DNA of 64,000 bases from Multifurca ochricompacta (GCA_022496185.1 WTXG01000031.1:124001-188000), one strand, 5' to 3'; shown: positions 31,279 through 43,411, counted from the stretch's first letter. The notes: generated by a model not told the origin, from the sequence alone. Made by a program: numbers and translations.

Positions 31279-32628
31279 CTCCATCTGGACTCTGGCAGAC
31301 CAAAATGATGAGATTATAGATGCAAAATAAGACAAGTGGGAATGCACAAGAGGGTTTTAGAAGTGTAGCATAAATTGTATAAAAACCTCTAAGTTCAATA
31401 GGAGTCCTTTTAAAAAATTATGAAGTCACACTTGTATACAAGTGAAAATGATGGAGAAATGAGAAGTTGTACAATAATAAGAGTCACAATAGCATAATGG
31501 GAGTCTGTAGAATGTAATGCAAGTCAATCAACAATTGAATCTTTGGATACAAGTTATTTTCCTCAAGTAGTGACCAGAGAATTAAGCAGGTGTGATTTGA
31601 GCACATTGTATGGCATCACAAAACCAATTTACATTAAGGCATAAATTGTTACAACTCACTGTTGACTGCCTGGACAGTGGGTTGTATGCGAAGGGGATGA
31701 TTTGGAAGTGGGGCAAGGGATGAGAGTGAGGGTGAAAGTGCAGGGAGATGAAGCAAACAGCTCAAAGGTGAGGGGTGAGAAGCCTTCCACAAGGTGGGGC
31801 TAATCTCCAAGGTAATCAGGAACCAGATCACAAGTGGACAGTCTGGAGCTGTCCATTCTATTCCAAAAGGGTTTATATACATAATTACAACTGGGACTTT
31901 GGTCTGTGCACCACTTTAGGGGAGGTTAACTTTGCTTTAACTCCCCACTATCCACCAATGAGAATAGCCCCACTTTTGGGCTTAGAAATCTGCAGTCTGC
32001 AGTCCACAGTTTGTGGACTGCTGTTTAGGCATTGTGGGGGCCTGTTAGTACTCTTCCCACATGTCTCCAATTTGGCAGGAGTCCGGCCCTGGTCCAGACT
32101 GGCCTCTTTCTGGTCTTAATCTAGGATTATCTTTGTTTCTGAGGGTTCTGCAGGGTTTCTGGGAGCATCCAGAGATTTCTAGGGGGTCAGGAGGTCTCTA
32201 GGGTGTCAGTTCATGACAGGGAGTACCTGAATTGTGGGAGAGGGTGGTGGAGTGGAATAAAAATGCACCAGAATGATGGCAAAAGGTTATAGAAGGGATG
32301 ACTAAAAGGATTCAAGCAGTTACCAAGGCAAAAAGGGGTGAAATAAAGTAGTAATTGGGCAGATAGTGGATTTGAAATGCAGGTCCAAAAACCATCCTGA
32401 TGATTGATTGATTTGATTTGATCATAAAATGCTTATATAATGGCCAATTGATTTGATCTAAATTGCACATGGTAGCCAGGAAGCAGGAATTTCAGATATA
32501 CAGCCACACCATAACCAGATTCCTAATTGCTGAGGTGCTATAGAGTGAATACTAGAAATGGTGCAAACATTGGGATGGTTTTTTGACCCACTGTACAGTA
32601 TCTAACCTCAGGCTGCATTCATCAGATC
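31279..32628. other. Unassigned non-coding region
   Basis: No supportable gene is seen. A CAGTGGGTCAAAAAACCATC-like motif near 32573-32592 (read inward) has a partial inverted partner near 32383-32400, hinting at another decayed Tc1-type MITE. The direct repeat ATCAGATC at 32621-32628 is the target duplication of the MITE that follows. Confidence 0.4.
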
Positions 32629-33120
32629 TAGTGATGTTCCGGCCCGGCTTGGCCCAAAAGCCGCGGCTTTGGCTCGGCCTGAGGCGGCTCCGGCTTTCCT
32701 GAAGTCTGGGCCGAGCCAAAGCCGCCACAGACAGCTTGGCCCTGGCCCGGCTTGGCCCAAGCCGTGGCTTTTGGCAGAGAAAATTTTATGACATATAACT
32801 AGTAGTTATAGTTCAGCTAATCCAAATCTGACTTGGTGTGTTACGTATTGCAAAGCTATATCGAAGAAAAAGTTTGAAATGCCATGATAAACATGATCAC
32901 ATGACCCAAATCAACCACTTTGTGATAAGATTTCTACTGATTTTGACAATTGCTAATGCATTTGTATGTGCTGTTGAAAGCCGCGGCCTGAGCCGGCGGC
33001 TTTGGCTTTTAGTTTCTCTGAGCCGGGCCAAAGCCCTTGCTGGGCCGTCACAACGGCCTGGCTTGGCCCGGCCCAAACAGGCCCGGCTTCCGGCTTTGAG
33101 CCGGGCCAGGCACATCACTA
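32629..33120. mobile_element. GC-rich hAT-type MITE (492 bp), copy 2
   Basis: It has the same plan as the copy at 29001: ends TAGTGATGTTCCGGCC and GGGCCAGGCACATCACTA. The 8-bp duplication ATCAGATC is perfect (32621-32628 and 33121-33128). It keeps more CpG than copy 1: for example CCGG here against CTGG there near the left end, and CCGCGGC against CCACGGC. Confidence 0.92.
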
Positions 33121-33347
33121 ATCAGATCAGTAGGAAGAGGAAATGAAGGGGAAGAGGACTTAAGAAAGGCAAACAAAAGCAAGCATAGCCTGTAATACAA
33201 ATCATGTATGAACACAGACAGCTATTGCTTCTACTCCTACCATAAAACAAGAACACAGTTTGCAACCCACACCTTGAATTTGCCTACATTAGCTACTGTA
33301 AAATAAGAATGTAAAAACCACTCACAGCTGGGTCTCTAGCAAAGTTG

Positions 33348-36300
33348 TCATTTTTGACTTGCCTGGCCCATCTTAGAGAGAACTTCATTCAAATACTTTT
33401 GATCCAATGACTGCCATATTGGGGCTTGTGCCTTCTTGTGCATGACAAGTGCCTTCTCAAACATGCTTTTGGCACCTTCTAGTTGTGACTTTTCCATATG
33501 TACTTTCCCTAGGCCATGTAAATCAGTCCCTTGGCTTAGAAGATCATTAGAAATCTTGTGCATTTCCAAGGCACATTTATATGAAGCTTCAGCCTCATTT
33601 AGCCTTCCCAGCTTTAAATTTATGTCTCCAAGTCCTCTGTGATCCTTGCCTTGGCCTAATGCATTGTTGGCAATTGTGTGAAATTCTAAGGCACTTTGAT
33701 AGGAGGACTCAGCCTCATTAAGCCTGTTCAGCTTTAGAAATGTGTCTCCAAGTCCAGAGTGGTCATTCCCCTGACCCAGGACATTATTGGCAATCTTGTG
33801 AAGTTCCAAGGCACTTTTGTATGAGGCTTCAGCCTCACTCAGCCGGTTTGACCTTAAATAGGTGTCTCCAAGTCTCTCATAGTCATTTCCTTCACCAAGA
33901 GTATTATTTGCAATCTTGTGAAATTTCAAGGCATTTTTAAATGAGGCTTCAGCCTCACCCGTTCTGTTCAACCTTGAATATACATTCCCAAGTCCTCTGT
34001 GATCATGCCCTTCACCCAGGGAAGAATTGACCATCCTGTGATATTTCAAGGCATTTGTAAATGAGGCCTCAGCCTCATCCAGCCTGTTCAGCCTTAAATA
34101 TATGTCTCCAAGTCCCAAATGATCTCCCCCTTGACCTAGGACATCATTGGTAACTTTGTGAAGTTCCAAAGCCTTTTGGTATGAAGCCTCTGCCTCATTT
34201 AGTGAACCTTGTAGCCGATAAAGTTCACTTAGATCAGTTAAAATTCCTGCATGTAGGGAACTATGATTGTGTGAGCCAGATGAACACAGCCTTTCTGCTT
34301 CTTGTGCTTTATGTTTTGCATTTTCAAAGTTACTAGCAAAATAGTACACTCTTCCCCATGTCTTGAGACATCTTATTAGCATTGATGTGACACTCTTCTC
34401 CTGTTGCAAGGATTCAACAGCTTGGCTGATCAACTTGTCTGAAAAGTCTCCTATGCCAGCATGAAAAAGTGTGAATGTGATGATGGCATCAACTAGTTTT
34501 GAAATATTCTCATAGTTTGACTTTAGAAGATCCATTAGCATGGCCTTTGTGTTATTTACTTCTAGCACCATCTCAGCATGCTTCTTAGGCTGTGCTGTAG
34601 ATGGCTCAGAAGATGCCAGGTTGATATAGTAGTCCTGAAGAGATTCTTTATATTTTGGAGATATAGAGCTCTGTTGATTACAGAAGCGACGAATGATTGG
34701 ATGAGTTTGATATCTCTCTCCAATTACATTCACAAGGCTGCACTGCTGCAGGACATGCAGGTTTGACAGAATATCCATGTCAACAACAATCTCTTCAAAT
34801 CTCCCCAGCTGTTCTGTGTGAATTCCATCTGGCAAGGCACTAAGAATTTGTAGGAGACCCTTGGCAGATGGGTTGGCTCTCATCCTGCCACTATCAATAG
34901 ACAGTTGTATAGAGTATTCAAGATTAAATAGTCTGTGTGTCTGGCCTGTTTGAATAAGCCCTGTCTGCTTTTTGTGCCACTCCCTCAAAAGCAAAGCAGG
35001 TGGCATTGTTTGAGCAAGATGAGCCAACAGGTTAATAGCAAGTGGAATGTAATCCACAGCTTTCACAAGTTCCCCAGCAGCATCATCATATTTGCCTGTG
35101 ATCTGTTCCCATATTCCTCTTGCAGCATCATGAGTGAGGGTTGTTAATGGTGGTAGGAAAGGATGTGTCCAGAGTGTCTGGGCTGGCTGCACAGTACCCC
35201 GCATTGTGATAAGCACAGTGACATGATGGAGCTCTGTGATCCTGGATAATAACTCCTCAACAGAATATTTCACATCAGCGGCCTGATCCCAGGGTGACTC
35301 AAAGTTATCAAGACAAAGGATGGTATTCTCCAGATTCAACTTGGCATGGATACGAGACCAGGAAGCATCTGAGCCCTCATCCAAGACACCAATTGTTTTT
35401 GCAAGTTCAACCAAGAGAGCACCAGACGAGAAGATTGATTCACAGGCAACAAAATATCGAGCACTCCCAAAGTGCTCTTGAATACGGGAATGAGTGAGTA
35501 CCGCATTTGCAAGGGCAGTTTTGCCATAACCACCAGGTCCTAGGATGGCGATACGGGCAGGACGAGACCCGACGCCTGTAGAAATCATGTGAAGGATAAT
35601 TTCAAGCTCAGTATCGCGCCCAAAGAATATTTGAGGTGAACGAGGCTCCTGGGGTATGGACCTGGTTGATTGTCAGTGCATAAGCACACAGAACGAGCAC
35701 GAGTATCAAGAAGAGACGCCTACGTGGTGATATTAGATGGACCAGATGGACCAACAACGGCGAGCTATCAAATTTGTAAGATTATTACTACTTGTAATTA
35801 GTAGCGCACATACCTTGCGCTCATTAACAAGTTGCGCAAAACGTACATCCAAAACCAACTCGGCCTGGAGAGGATTAGGTAGGTAAGTCATAGGGATGAT
35901 GAGGATTCTAGGACTGACCTGGAAAGTTTGAAGCACATTTGAAAGCTCGCCATCATATTGTTTGACTGTTTGTAGCAAATCCTTGCGTAGAAGAACCCTC
36001 CTAATACCTCCCACTTCCACGTTTTGCTTAAGCGCGCGTTCGATCCCGCCCAACTCACTTGTATACAACGAGTCAGTGATAAAATATTATGAGTATATCA
36101 CGTACGTCTGAAGGGTTAACAATATTGTGCGAAGACCGGGAGGGAGATAGTTTTCATCAAGGTTATGTTTCTGGCACGACTCCCCAACATTCACAACAAG
36201 ACTGGCAACCCTGCCAAGTTTGCGCATCACAAGATCCCACTCTTTCTTATGCTGCTTTACTTCCTATCGAAAGAAAGAAAGAAATAAGCACAAAGACTTT

Positions 36301-36636
36301 CAACGGGATGATAGCCAGCCGCTCACATCTCGCATGGTGAGGACTTGAAGTAGGAGGCCGGCAACCGGAGAAATGTATGGTATCTTTACCATCAGGGAGC
36401 TTGCCTCCTTCAAGGCTACAAGAGAAGTCTCGATCGTGCTCATCACAACATCAGGAGCTCTACTGATCGGCTCCGATGAGGAGTTGAGGAGAGCAGCTGC
36501 ATAGGACAGATTGATGAGCCATCGCGTGCGTACATAACGAGGGAGGGAGAGACTTACAGTCCGGTTGACTGTCCGTAGATGATGCATTAAACATCCTGCG
36601 GATTTTCTCCCTGAGTGAGAATGATTTGGATTGCAT
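33348..36636 (-). CDS. NB-ARC / TPR receptor (fungal NLR-like, STAND NTPase)
   Basis: Seven exons (36636-36558, 36496-36327, 36263-36106, 36057-35919, 35864-35814, 35764-35724, 35661-33348) with GT-AG introns join in frame to 983 codons. Residues 1-225 are helical, with text typical of N-terminal signalling domains of Agaricomycete NLRs (PYISPVAGLLLQVLTMRD). A PQIFFGRDTEL segment leads into the NTPase: P-loop GPGGYGKTAL near residue 255 and Walker B TILCLDNFE near 330. From about residue 690 to the end are TPR units of 40 residues with consensus LGLGDxYLxLNRLxEAEASY. Such proteins are thought to sense ligands through their repeats and trigger heterokaryon incompatibility or immunity-like cell death; that role is inferred. 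The start is the first ATG that keeps this frame. The gene appears intact and sits at the border of the transposon region. Confidence 0.88.
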
Positions 36637-37011
36637 GTTTCGGCTTTGCGGTAGTAGCTGGCAGAACGAGAGGGCTAATGGTTCTACGGGGAATTGTGAA
36701 CGTGACACGTGACATGACAAATGCGGGCCAGGAAGCATCAACAACTGCCACTGTGTTACCTCCCCAAAGTGACCAGTTTGATTGAGAGCTTTGTACCACT
36801 TGCATTGCGTTGCGTCTCTCGTATACGTATACAAGCAACAAGCAACATCTTGGCAATCCTCTTTGCAGTAAATAAATTTAAAACAATCTTCATAAAGCCC
36901 CTCTCCCCCCCATACGGAGAAACAAAACTTTATTATGGCAATGTTCATCCTTCACCACGATGCGTAGCTAGTAGTACTAGCACACACCAAACCATCACAA
37001 AGCTCAGCTCT

Positions 37012-39703
37012 TCACAGCCCCAAGCGCCCCTTAAGCCACACCAACAAACCCTTTGTCCCTTCCCGTTCCCACACACGCCGCGGAGGAACACGGAACCTTC
37101 GCAGCATCAGCCAAAAGTAAGGGAGGCGAAAAATTTCAGGGCCAACTACAAGGAGGAGAGGGACTCACAGATTGCCATCCACAAGGAGTTGGTCAAGCGG
37201 TAGTAACCCAAGCTCACCAGGAAGCACCGCGATTGAATTCTCACGTATGTCCAACTCCTCCAGCGTCCAACGCCTACGGAGTTCTCCGCTTCCTCCTCCA
37301 TCACCTGCATCGGCATCAGCACCAAATACCGCTTGCGCGAGTTCACGTAGTCCGTCGAGTACTTCAATCTTGTTACCGCAAAGTCCCAGACGTCGTAGTC
37401 CGGCGCGCCGGCCATCATCACCAACAAACAAAAGCTGTTCAAGCGCTACACGCGCCATCTTTGCCCCTGTTAAGTTGTTATAAGCGAGTTCAAGGTTACG
37501 CAAGCTAGGAAACAGCTGTGCGAGCACGCCTAACGTGCCACCCTCATTTGGTCCAGCACCGGGGATAAAATCGTCTAGCGCACAGCCCTCGAGATTGAGC
37601 GTCTCCAGCCGTGGTAACAACGGTCTACTGTTTGTGATGGCAAGACGAAGGCTGGCTCCACACGCCGCCCACGGAGCTCAAGCACGCGCAATGTGTCAGC
37701 GAAGGGTTGAGTCACGATCAGCACAAGTGGAAGTGTTGCACGCGGGAGAATCTCGTCCGTGGTAGTATCAGCACCATGGCGCATGGATCGACCAGCGGAA
37801 GGAGGTAGCGTGAGTGTAAGCGTGCGAGAATCCCAGAAGCGGTCCAGCACAGGTGGCGTGTCTGGCGTGACTATGGTAGGTAACCCAGCTCCTGGCTCCT
37901 CGATAGCGCGCTGTACGGCCTCTGCCCGTGCGCGACGGCGCGCACCCTCGGAGAACAGTCCCTCTTCTGCGTCGATCTCCCATTGTTCCTTCACCACGGG
38001 CCGAAGCGGCGATTGGGATGGCACTGAGGCGGATGCGGCGTTAAGATTCGCGGTGCTTCGCTTCTCACGGAGGCGCTGAACATGACGATCTGCCTCGATC
38101 TCCCACACCTCGCGCACAATTCGTTTGCCTACGGCCACGGCAAGGGTACCTGCTGGCACTGCTCGAGCGTCATTTATTGGTGCTTCAAAATCGATGGTCT
38201 GAACGAGGGCAGAGAAGGCGCTCGATACGGCCGCTTGAGTAACGCGCGTTTCTTCCAGATCGAGGATAGCCAGTTTGGGAAAGGAATGGGCATTGATCGT
38301 AGAGACAAGAGAGCCGGAGAAGGAGGCGTCATCGATGTCACACTTCGACATGCGAAGTTCGACGAGCTGAGGGAGAATGCTTAACGAAGTCACGAGTGTC
38401 GCAGCATCGCCTAGAGGGTTATATGTGAGGATGAATGTCTTGAGATCCTGTGGGAGCTCATCATGATGAATAGCAGAGGAAACAATCTTATTGTGCGATG
38501 CGTCCAAGGAAGAAAGGCGCGGAAGTGGACGTGTCGCTCTCGTGATTTCTGGAGCAGAGAAGAAATCGCTGGAGCGCCGACTCGACGCTGGTACTTTCGT
38601 GGCGGGATCAAAAGGCATGTTGAAAGGCAATGCGGATAAGGAATTATGTGAGAGGTCAAGAGTGGAGAGGGCAGGAAGCGAAAAGAAGTGAGCTGGGAGA
38701 GAGGTAAGAGCGTTATGAGAAAGGTCAAGGTTAACCAGGGAGGTGAGATCGGCGAAGCTGTCGGGAAGTGACGTGAGACGGTTATTTTGAAGCTGTAGAT
38801 GTCCCCCTCAGTCACGCTGCTGAATAAGAGTGATACACGTACGTCAATGGCCTTAAGCGAACCAAACAAAGAAATCTCAGGCTGAATTTCGACGATTTGA
38901 TTATTTCGCGCTCGTAGGAAAGTCAAATCTTGCTGGTCATACCATGATGTTGGCTTGGAACTGGCTTTCCTTCCGGGTTTCTCAGGCAAAGGAGGCTCAT
39001 CTGGTACGCTAAGAAGTTTCTCTGGCGTTACTGAAAGATGTATTTCAAATAAAGCAGAAGGGAGACAGGGAAGATCGCGTGAAGCGATGTTGAGTGAACC
39101 TTGCGAACGGGCCTTAGAGGGTTAGCAGAGTGATACGTGAGCGATAAAATTCACACAAAGCACACCTGAGCTCCGCGCCCGCTCAATAGTATCACGTATA
39201 GACGGCCTGCCGAGATCGTCACCCTCGGTCGCAGGGGTACCCCCAGCGGCCGGAGAAGCATCGTCGACACCGTCGTAGCCATTTAAACGATCGCGCGCAG
39301 TGGTGGCTTTCTGCACTGTCATCGCCTTTTTCGCCTCTGCACGCTTGAGAGCAATGGCTTCCTTCATGCTCATTGGAGGTGCCTTTGAGGGAGTGGCTTG
39401 CTCCGGCTCGTTTGGGCGAAGGCGGGTAGGTGGTTTGGTTGGGGATTTAGTTCGTGGTCTCTCAGAAGAAGGTGTTAGAAAGGAGGATGACGATGACGGT
39501 TTGGCATTGGTGGAGATGGTGCGAGGTCTGATTGCAGGGGATTTCGGTACCCGAGGAGTGGAAGGGGAAGTGGTGAGGGACGGAGTAGGGTCAGGAAGAT
39601 GGGTAGTTGACCGAGAAGTCGCGAGACGCGTGCTCGAACTCGAAACGGGCAAACGAGACTTTAATGGCCCTGGGGACTTTGAAGAGGTATTATAGCGACT
39701 CAT
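37012..39703 (-). CDS. Leucine-rich-repeat protein, LRRC40-like
   Basis: The N-terminal 180 residues are Ser/Pro/Thr-rich and probably disordered. Then follow segments FEIHLSVTPEKLL and ISLFGSLKAID and classic LRRs (LTSLPDSFADLTSLVNLDLS, LSTLDLSHNSLSALP, LSSLDASHNKIV). Later LRRs include LETLNLEGCALDD and LRRLGLCGNKIEVLDGL, and it ends with DQLLVDGN and PPRRVWEREG. This order resembles fungal LRRC40 homologues. The function is not established. Exons: 39703-39166, 39099-38843, 38792 to 37169, 37096-37012. The long exon changes frame near 37635, between RRVEPAFVL and LLPRLETLNL. This is either a one-base indel or a very short intron of about 36 bp (GTGTGGAG...AACAG). It is divergently arranged with RPS10, sharing a 555-bp upstream region. 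Confidence 0.82.
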
Positions 39704-40258
39704 GGGTATAAGATTGAAACCAGACACGGGTGTATAGAAGTGTCGGCGGTAATGCGCACTGTGCACGGATAAGAAGTCAACTCGACGGGCAAGCAACGCA
39801 ACAGGCAAGCAGACGGCAGGCGGCAAAGCGGGCAACAAGTCCAACAACCAACCAAGAAATTGATTCAGTTCTCAGTTCGGTTCGGGTTCGGTTAGTGGTT
39901 TCATCCTGTTCCTGTTTTGGGACATCAACCGGGAACTCCGCTCGAGCCACACACACCAAACTATACAAACAACACAAACGAAACGCTCTGTCCCTCAAGG
40001 CTACAGACACCCCAACTTATTGTGAGTATCAATTTACAGTTCGACGTGGTCATCTTTGCTTTTTTATCTCGTTCGGGTGCATTGAATATCATGGGGAGGG
40101 GCTGGATGCACGCATCGCTCTGCAGATGACAATGAGCTAACCTATCTCTTATATCTAATAGGGCTCAGTGCGACAGTAGCTCCAGTGCGTATCTACACCT
40201 TGCAATTATGTCTATCTAATTTTTCACAACTATTCAAGCTAACCTTCTCACTCTCAAT
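39704..40258. promoter_or_regulatory. Shared upstream region of LRRC40-like gene and RPS10
   Basis: The two divergent genes are 555 bp apart. On the plus side, a possible 5'-UTR intron for RPS10 runs from GTGAGTATC near 40021 to CTAATAG near 40162. The short stretch CTATTCAAGC...CTTCTCACTCTCAAT before the ATG is pyrimidine-rich, as is common ahead of fungal ribosomal-protein genes. No TATA box stands out. Confidence 0.4.
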
Positions 40259-40799
40259 ATGATTATTTCAAAGGAGAACATGCGCACTATCTACCAAAAC
40301 CTCTTCAAGGGTGCGCGGTCCCACCCACCCTTTCATCCTTCAGAGCTCATTTTATTGCCCATACACAGAGGGCGTCCTCGTAGCGAAGAAGGACTTCAAC
40401 GCTCCCAAGCACGAGGAGCTCGAGGTTCCAAACCTCGAGGTCATCAAAGCACTTCAGTCCCTCACCTCCCGCGGTTACGTCAAGACTCAATTTTCATGGC
40501 AATGGTACTACTACACCCTTACGCCTGAAGGCGTTGAGTACCTCCGCGAATGGCTTCACCTTCCTGCAGAGGTCGTTCCTGAGACCCACCGCAAGCCCAT
40601 CCGTGCCCGCCCTGCCCAGGGACGCCCAGGTGGGGGTGGGGGTGGTAGTGGTGGTGAGGGTACCTATCGTGCTCCTCGCGGCGATCGTGGCGATCGCGAC
40701 GATTACCGTCGACGGGACGACACCAGCAAGAAGGATGGTGCACCGGGCGAGTTTCGCCCGCAGTTTGCTGGCGTTGGTCGTGGCAGTCCTCGGGAGTAG
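40259..40799 (+). CDS. RPS10: 40S ribosomal protein S10 (eS10)
   Basis: Exon 1 (40259-40310) encodes [22 protein letters not shown] intron of 58 bp (40311-40368) splits the next Glu codon, and exon 2 (40369-40799) encodes [40 protein letters not shown] and [17 protein letters not shown]. This is the winged-helix core of eS10. The tail is rich in Gly, Arg and Asp, as is normal. The protein is a component of the small ribosomal subunit, near the mRNA entry and head region. The length of about 160 residues fits the family. Codon choice is strongly C-ending, unlike the transposons to the left. An AATAAA signal lies 140 bp after the stop. Confidence 0.97.
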
Positions 40800-40936
40800 A
40801 TGGGTAGTCATGTGTGTCTATATGCCTGCAAAAAGGGTCTTGCGTTGCCCCTTGACGCATTCACTACCTCTTTATGATTCCGCGTCCTTTTTCAGCGGGT
40901 GGCTGAAGTCCTGTGTCCTGCAATGCAATCTTGGTC

Positions 40937-40942
40937 AATAAA
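40937..40942 (+). terminator. Likely polyadenylation signal of RPS10
   Basis: AATAAA lies 138 bp after the RPS10 stop codon and precedes the convergent tRNA gene. It is the only clean copy in this gap. The assignment is inferred from position. Confidence 0.5.
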
Positions 40943-41023
40943 AGTAAATATTATAAGTGGATCACGCGAACACGACGAAATGAGCACTTCGGTTGATCCA
41001 TTGAGGTCGGTGGTCACAAAAAA

Positions 41024-41106
41024 TGCCAGGACCGTGGATTGAACACGGGACCTCCAGAATGCCACTGAGCTTCAGTCTGTTGCTCTCCCAGCTGAGCTAT
41101 CCCGGC
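41024..41106 (-). tRNA. tRNA-Phe (anticodon GAA) with 10-nt intron
   Basis: On the minus strand the gene starts GCCGGGATAGCTCAGCTGGG. Acceptor arms GCCGGGA and TCCTGGC pair with one G-U. The D arm GCTC/GAGC and T arm CCGTG/CACGG pair fully with a TTCAATC loop. The anticodon loop reads CTGAAG, giving GAA at 34-36. A 10-nt intron (CTCAGTGGCA) follows position 37, the usual place for nuclear tRNA introns. The anticodon stem has one A-G mismatch at 27-43. A and B box promoters are intact. Confidence 0.93.
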
Positions 41107-41193
41107 TGTGCAAGTCCTGTTCATTTTTCACATTATAATATCGAATCAGAGTATTGTTGTCAATCAGGGCAATTAATAACAGATTGACTTCAT

Positions 41194-43411
41194 CTACCCT
41201 CGTGATGAGAGCCCCCCCGACGATCGCCTCTCCTCCAACAAGACCACACTCAGTCTGCGAAGCGCCTCATCTACTTGTTCTTCCTCTAACAAACTGAAGG
41301 CTGCGCGTACATATGCCGTGGGCGCACCATTTGGGAGGAACACGGTCCCTGGCAGCGCGAGGACACCATTCTTGAAAGCTTTAGTCCGAATGATATTCGC
41401 AGAGTCCCCATCCTCGCCGAGTAGAAGCCTGAACCTGCTCGCTCTCACTCGTCAGTCGGCCAGCCATGGGGGTTGTATGGAAGGGGGGGGGGGGGAGAGA
41501 ACCCCGAGTCCCAAAGAGAAGAGAAAAGGCTTGCCAGAAAAACATTCCAGCTTCTGGGGTATTCCACTCTGCGAGTCCATGGAGATGCCGCCTCATGGCC
41601 GCCTCGAACACGTCACGTTTTTCACGATAGAATTTTGAGACTTTGTGGGCGTGCGCAAGAAAGCCTTGGCGCCCCCATGCGCGCAGGAGGGTAATGATTA
41701 CTGCTTGAGAGAAGGAGGATGGCTGTAGATTTGCTGTGGCAGTCTGTGGGGGTGATTATGGGGAGGAGGACGTGGGGGGGGGGGGGGGGGGTTGATCGAT
41801 TCTCCGTTAAGGGAGGGGCGTGGCTGATAACTAATTACCAAAATACACTTACATGTCTATCCATTGCGTCGAGTATTGGCGTAGGTCCCGTCACAAAACC
41901 GACACGGATACCGGCAGAGAGGATTTTGCTGAAGCTATCAAACCTTAACACGCGCCCAACATTACGATCCCCCGTCTGGGCCTCGAGCATAAAATAGGAC
42001 GGGATGCGCGGGCGGGTGCCAAAATACAAAAAATAGTATGGATCATCTTTACGTACACAACGTATGATTTAAAAAGATGGACAAGAAGTATGAGCATGGG
42101 GACATACCTTCGAGGATGAGGATGTCGTGTTTCCTCAGAAGGTCCAGAACCTCATGCCGGCGCGCAAGCGTCGTCGTTGCTCCTGTCGGATTACAACCAT
42201 ACTGTTACGGCGACGTTTGAATAAATCAAAAAAGGATTCCAAAAAAAAAACAACAACGCGCACGGGTACGGTATACAAAAGTTTGGGTTTTGGTCTGGAA
42301 GACGGCCAGTTTTCCAGAATGTGGTGAAGAGATAGTGAATTGAGTCCATCAGGATCGGTTTCGACCTCTAGTACCAAAATGATGATTCAGTATGGTATCT
42401 GAGGGGGGTAACTTTTTTACCTATCATTTCACAACCCAACGTTTCGAACATGGGGATTACGCCACTGACACGCATTTAGGACTGTCGAATCCAAAAAAAG
42501 AAAGAAAGACAAGAGGCGCGTTTCATACACTTACGCATAGACAGGCTTTTCAATCAAGACAGCATCTCCCGGATTCAAAAGTGCTTGCACGGCCTGATAT
42601 AACGACCTCAGCGAGAAAAAAAAAAGATAGAGAAGAGAAGAGTAAACGGCACCCCTTTCATTAGCCGTCTGAGGACCGTACCTTGTAAATCCCATCTTGT
42701 GATCCCGCGGTGACGCTGACTCTCCACCCTTCACCCTTCTTCTTCCTCCCATGCTCCTGCTCTTGAAAATCCATCAACCATTCTACCATGTGTGGAATCC
42801 CACTTGTGGGCCCGTATTGCAAGGCCGTAGAGAGCATATCGTCGTCTATTTTATGTATCACTTCTCCATTGGAACCATTCGGGTCGGGTGCAGTGAATTG
42901 AAGGCTAGTGAATGGGAACAACACGGCATTGGGCTTCCCGGCGAGGAGAGAGATCAAGCCAGGGGTTTGCTCGAGGGGAAGGAGCCCTCGGACTGCATAA
43001 GAGGGTACCAAATCGGAGGGGGGTGGTAAGAATAGGAAAAGGATAAGATTAGATGTCCCCAAACGGGGGGGGGGGGGTATAACACGAACTAGGACTGGGT
43101 TTCCGTGCTTTGGCGACCTCCGAAAGAAAGAATTCGTAGTATGAGGGAGGGAGAACGCCGATCCCTCCTGAGGTCTGGAAAAATAAGCAAAAGATATTCA
43201 GTGACTCTCATACGAAACTTACACTCCAGCCCACAACTTGTGGTAAACGTACCTCATTTGCGCCTGAACCTGTTACATTCAACATCGTCGACGCGTTTCC
43301 GTTTCTTCCCTCAGTGCCATTTAAAACTGAAGATGAGGTCTTCATTGATGGCCAGGACCAATTTGTGCTTGGGCCAGAAGGTGAAGAACCTAACCGAGAG
43401 CACCCCGTCAT
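41194..43411 (-). CDS. PLP-dependent aminotransferase, aromatic / 2-aminoadipate type (ARO8-like)
   Basis: This is a multi-exon gene of fold-type I. Segments in order: IGVLPPSYYEFFLSEVAKAR; AVRGLLPLEQTPGLISLLAG; LQYGPTSGIPHMVEWL; VSVTAGSQDGIYK; AVQALLNPGDAVLIEKPVYA; LEVETDPDGLNSLSLHHIL; GCNPTGATTT with the substrate/PLP-binding Asn; DSFSKILSAGIRVGFVTGP with the PLP lysine; then TKAFKNGVLALPGTVFLPNG. This is the plan of fungal aromatic-amino-acid or 2-aminoadipate aminotransferases, which move amino groups between 2-oxoglutarate and aromatic or branched substrates. The exact substrate cannot be read. The start at 43411 (MTGCSRLGSS) is the best candidate; an upstream exon is possible. The last intron (41435-41534) is a GC-AG intron. 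Several introns carry long G runs. Confidence 0.85.
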
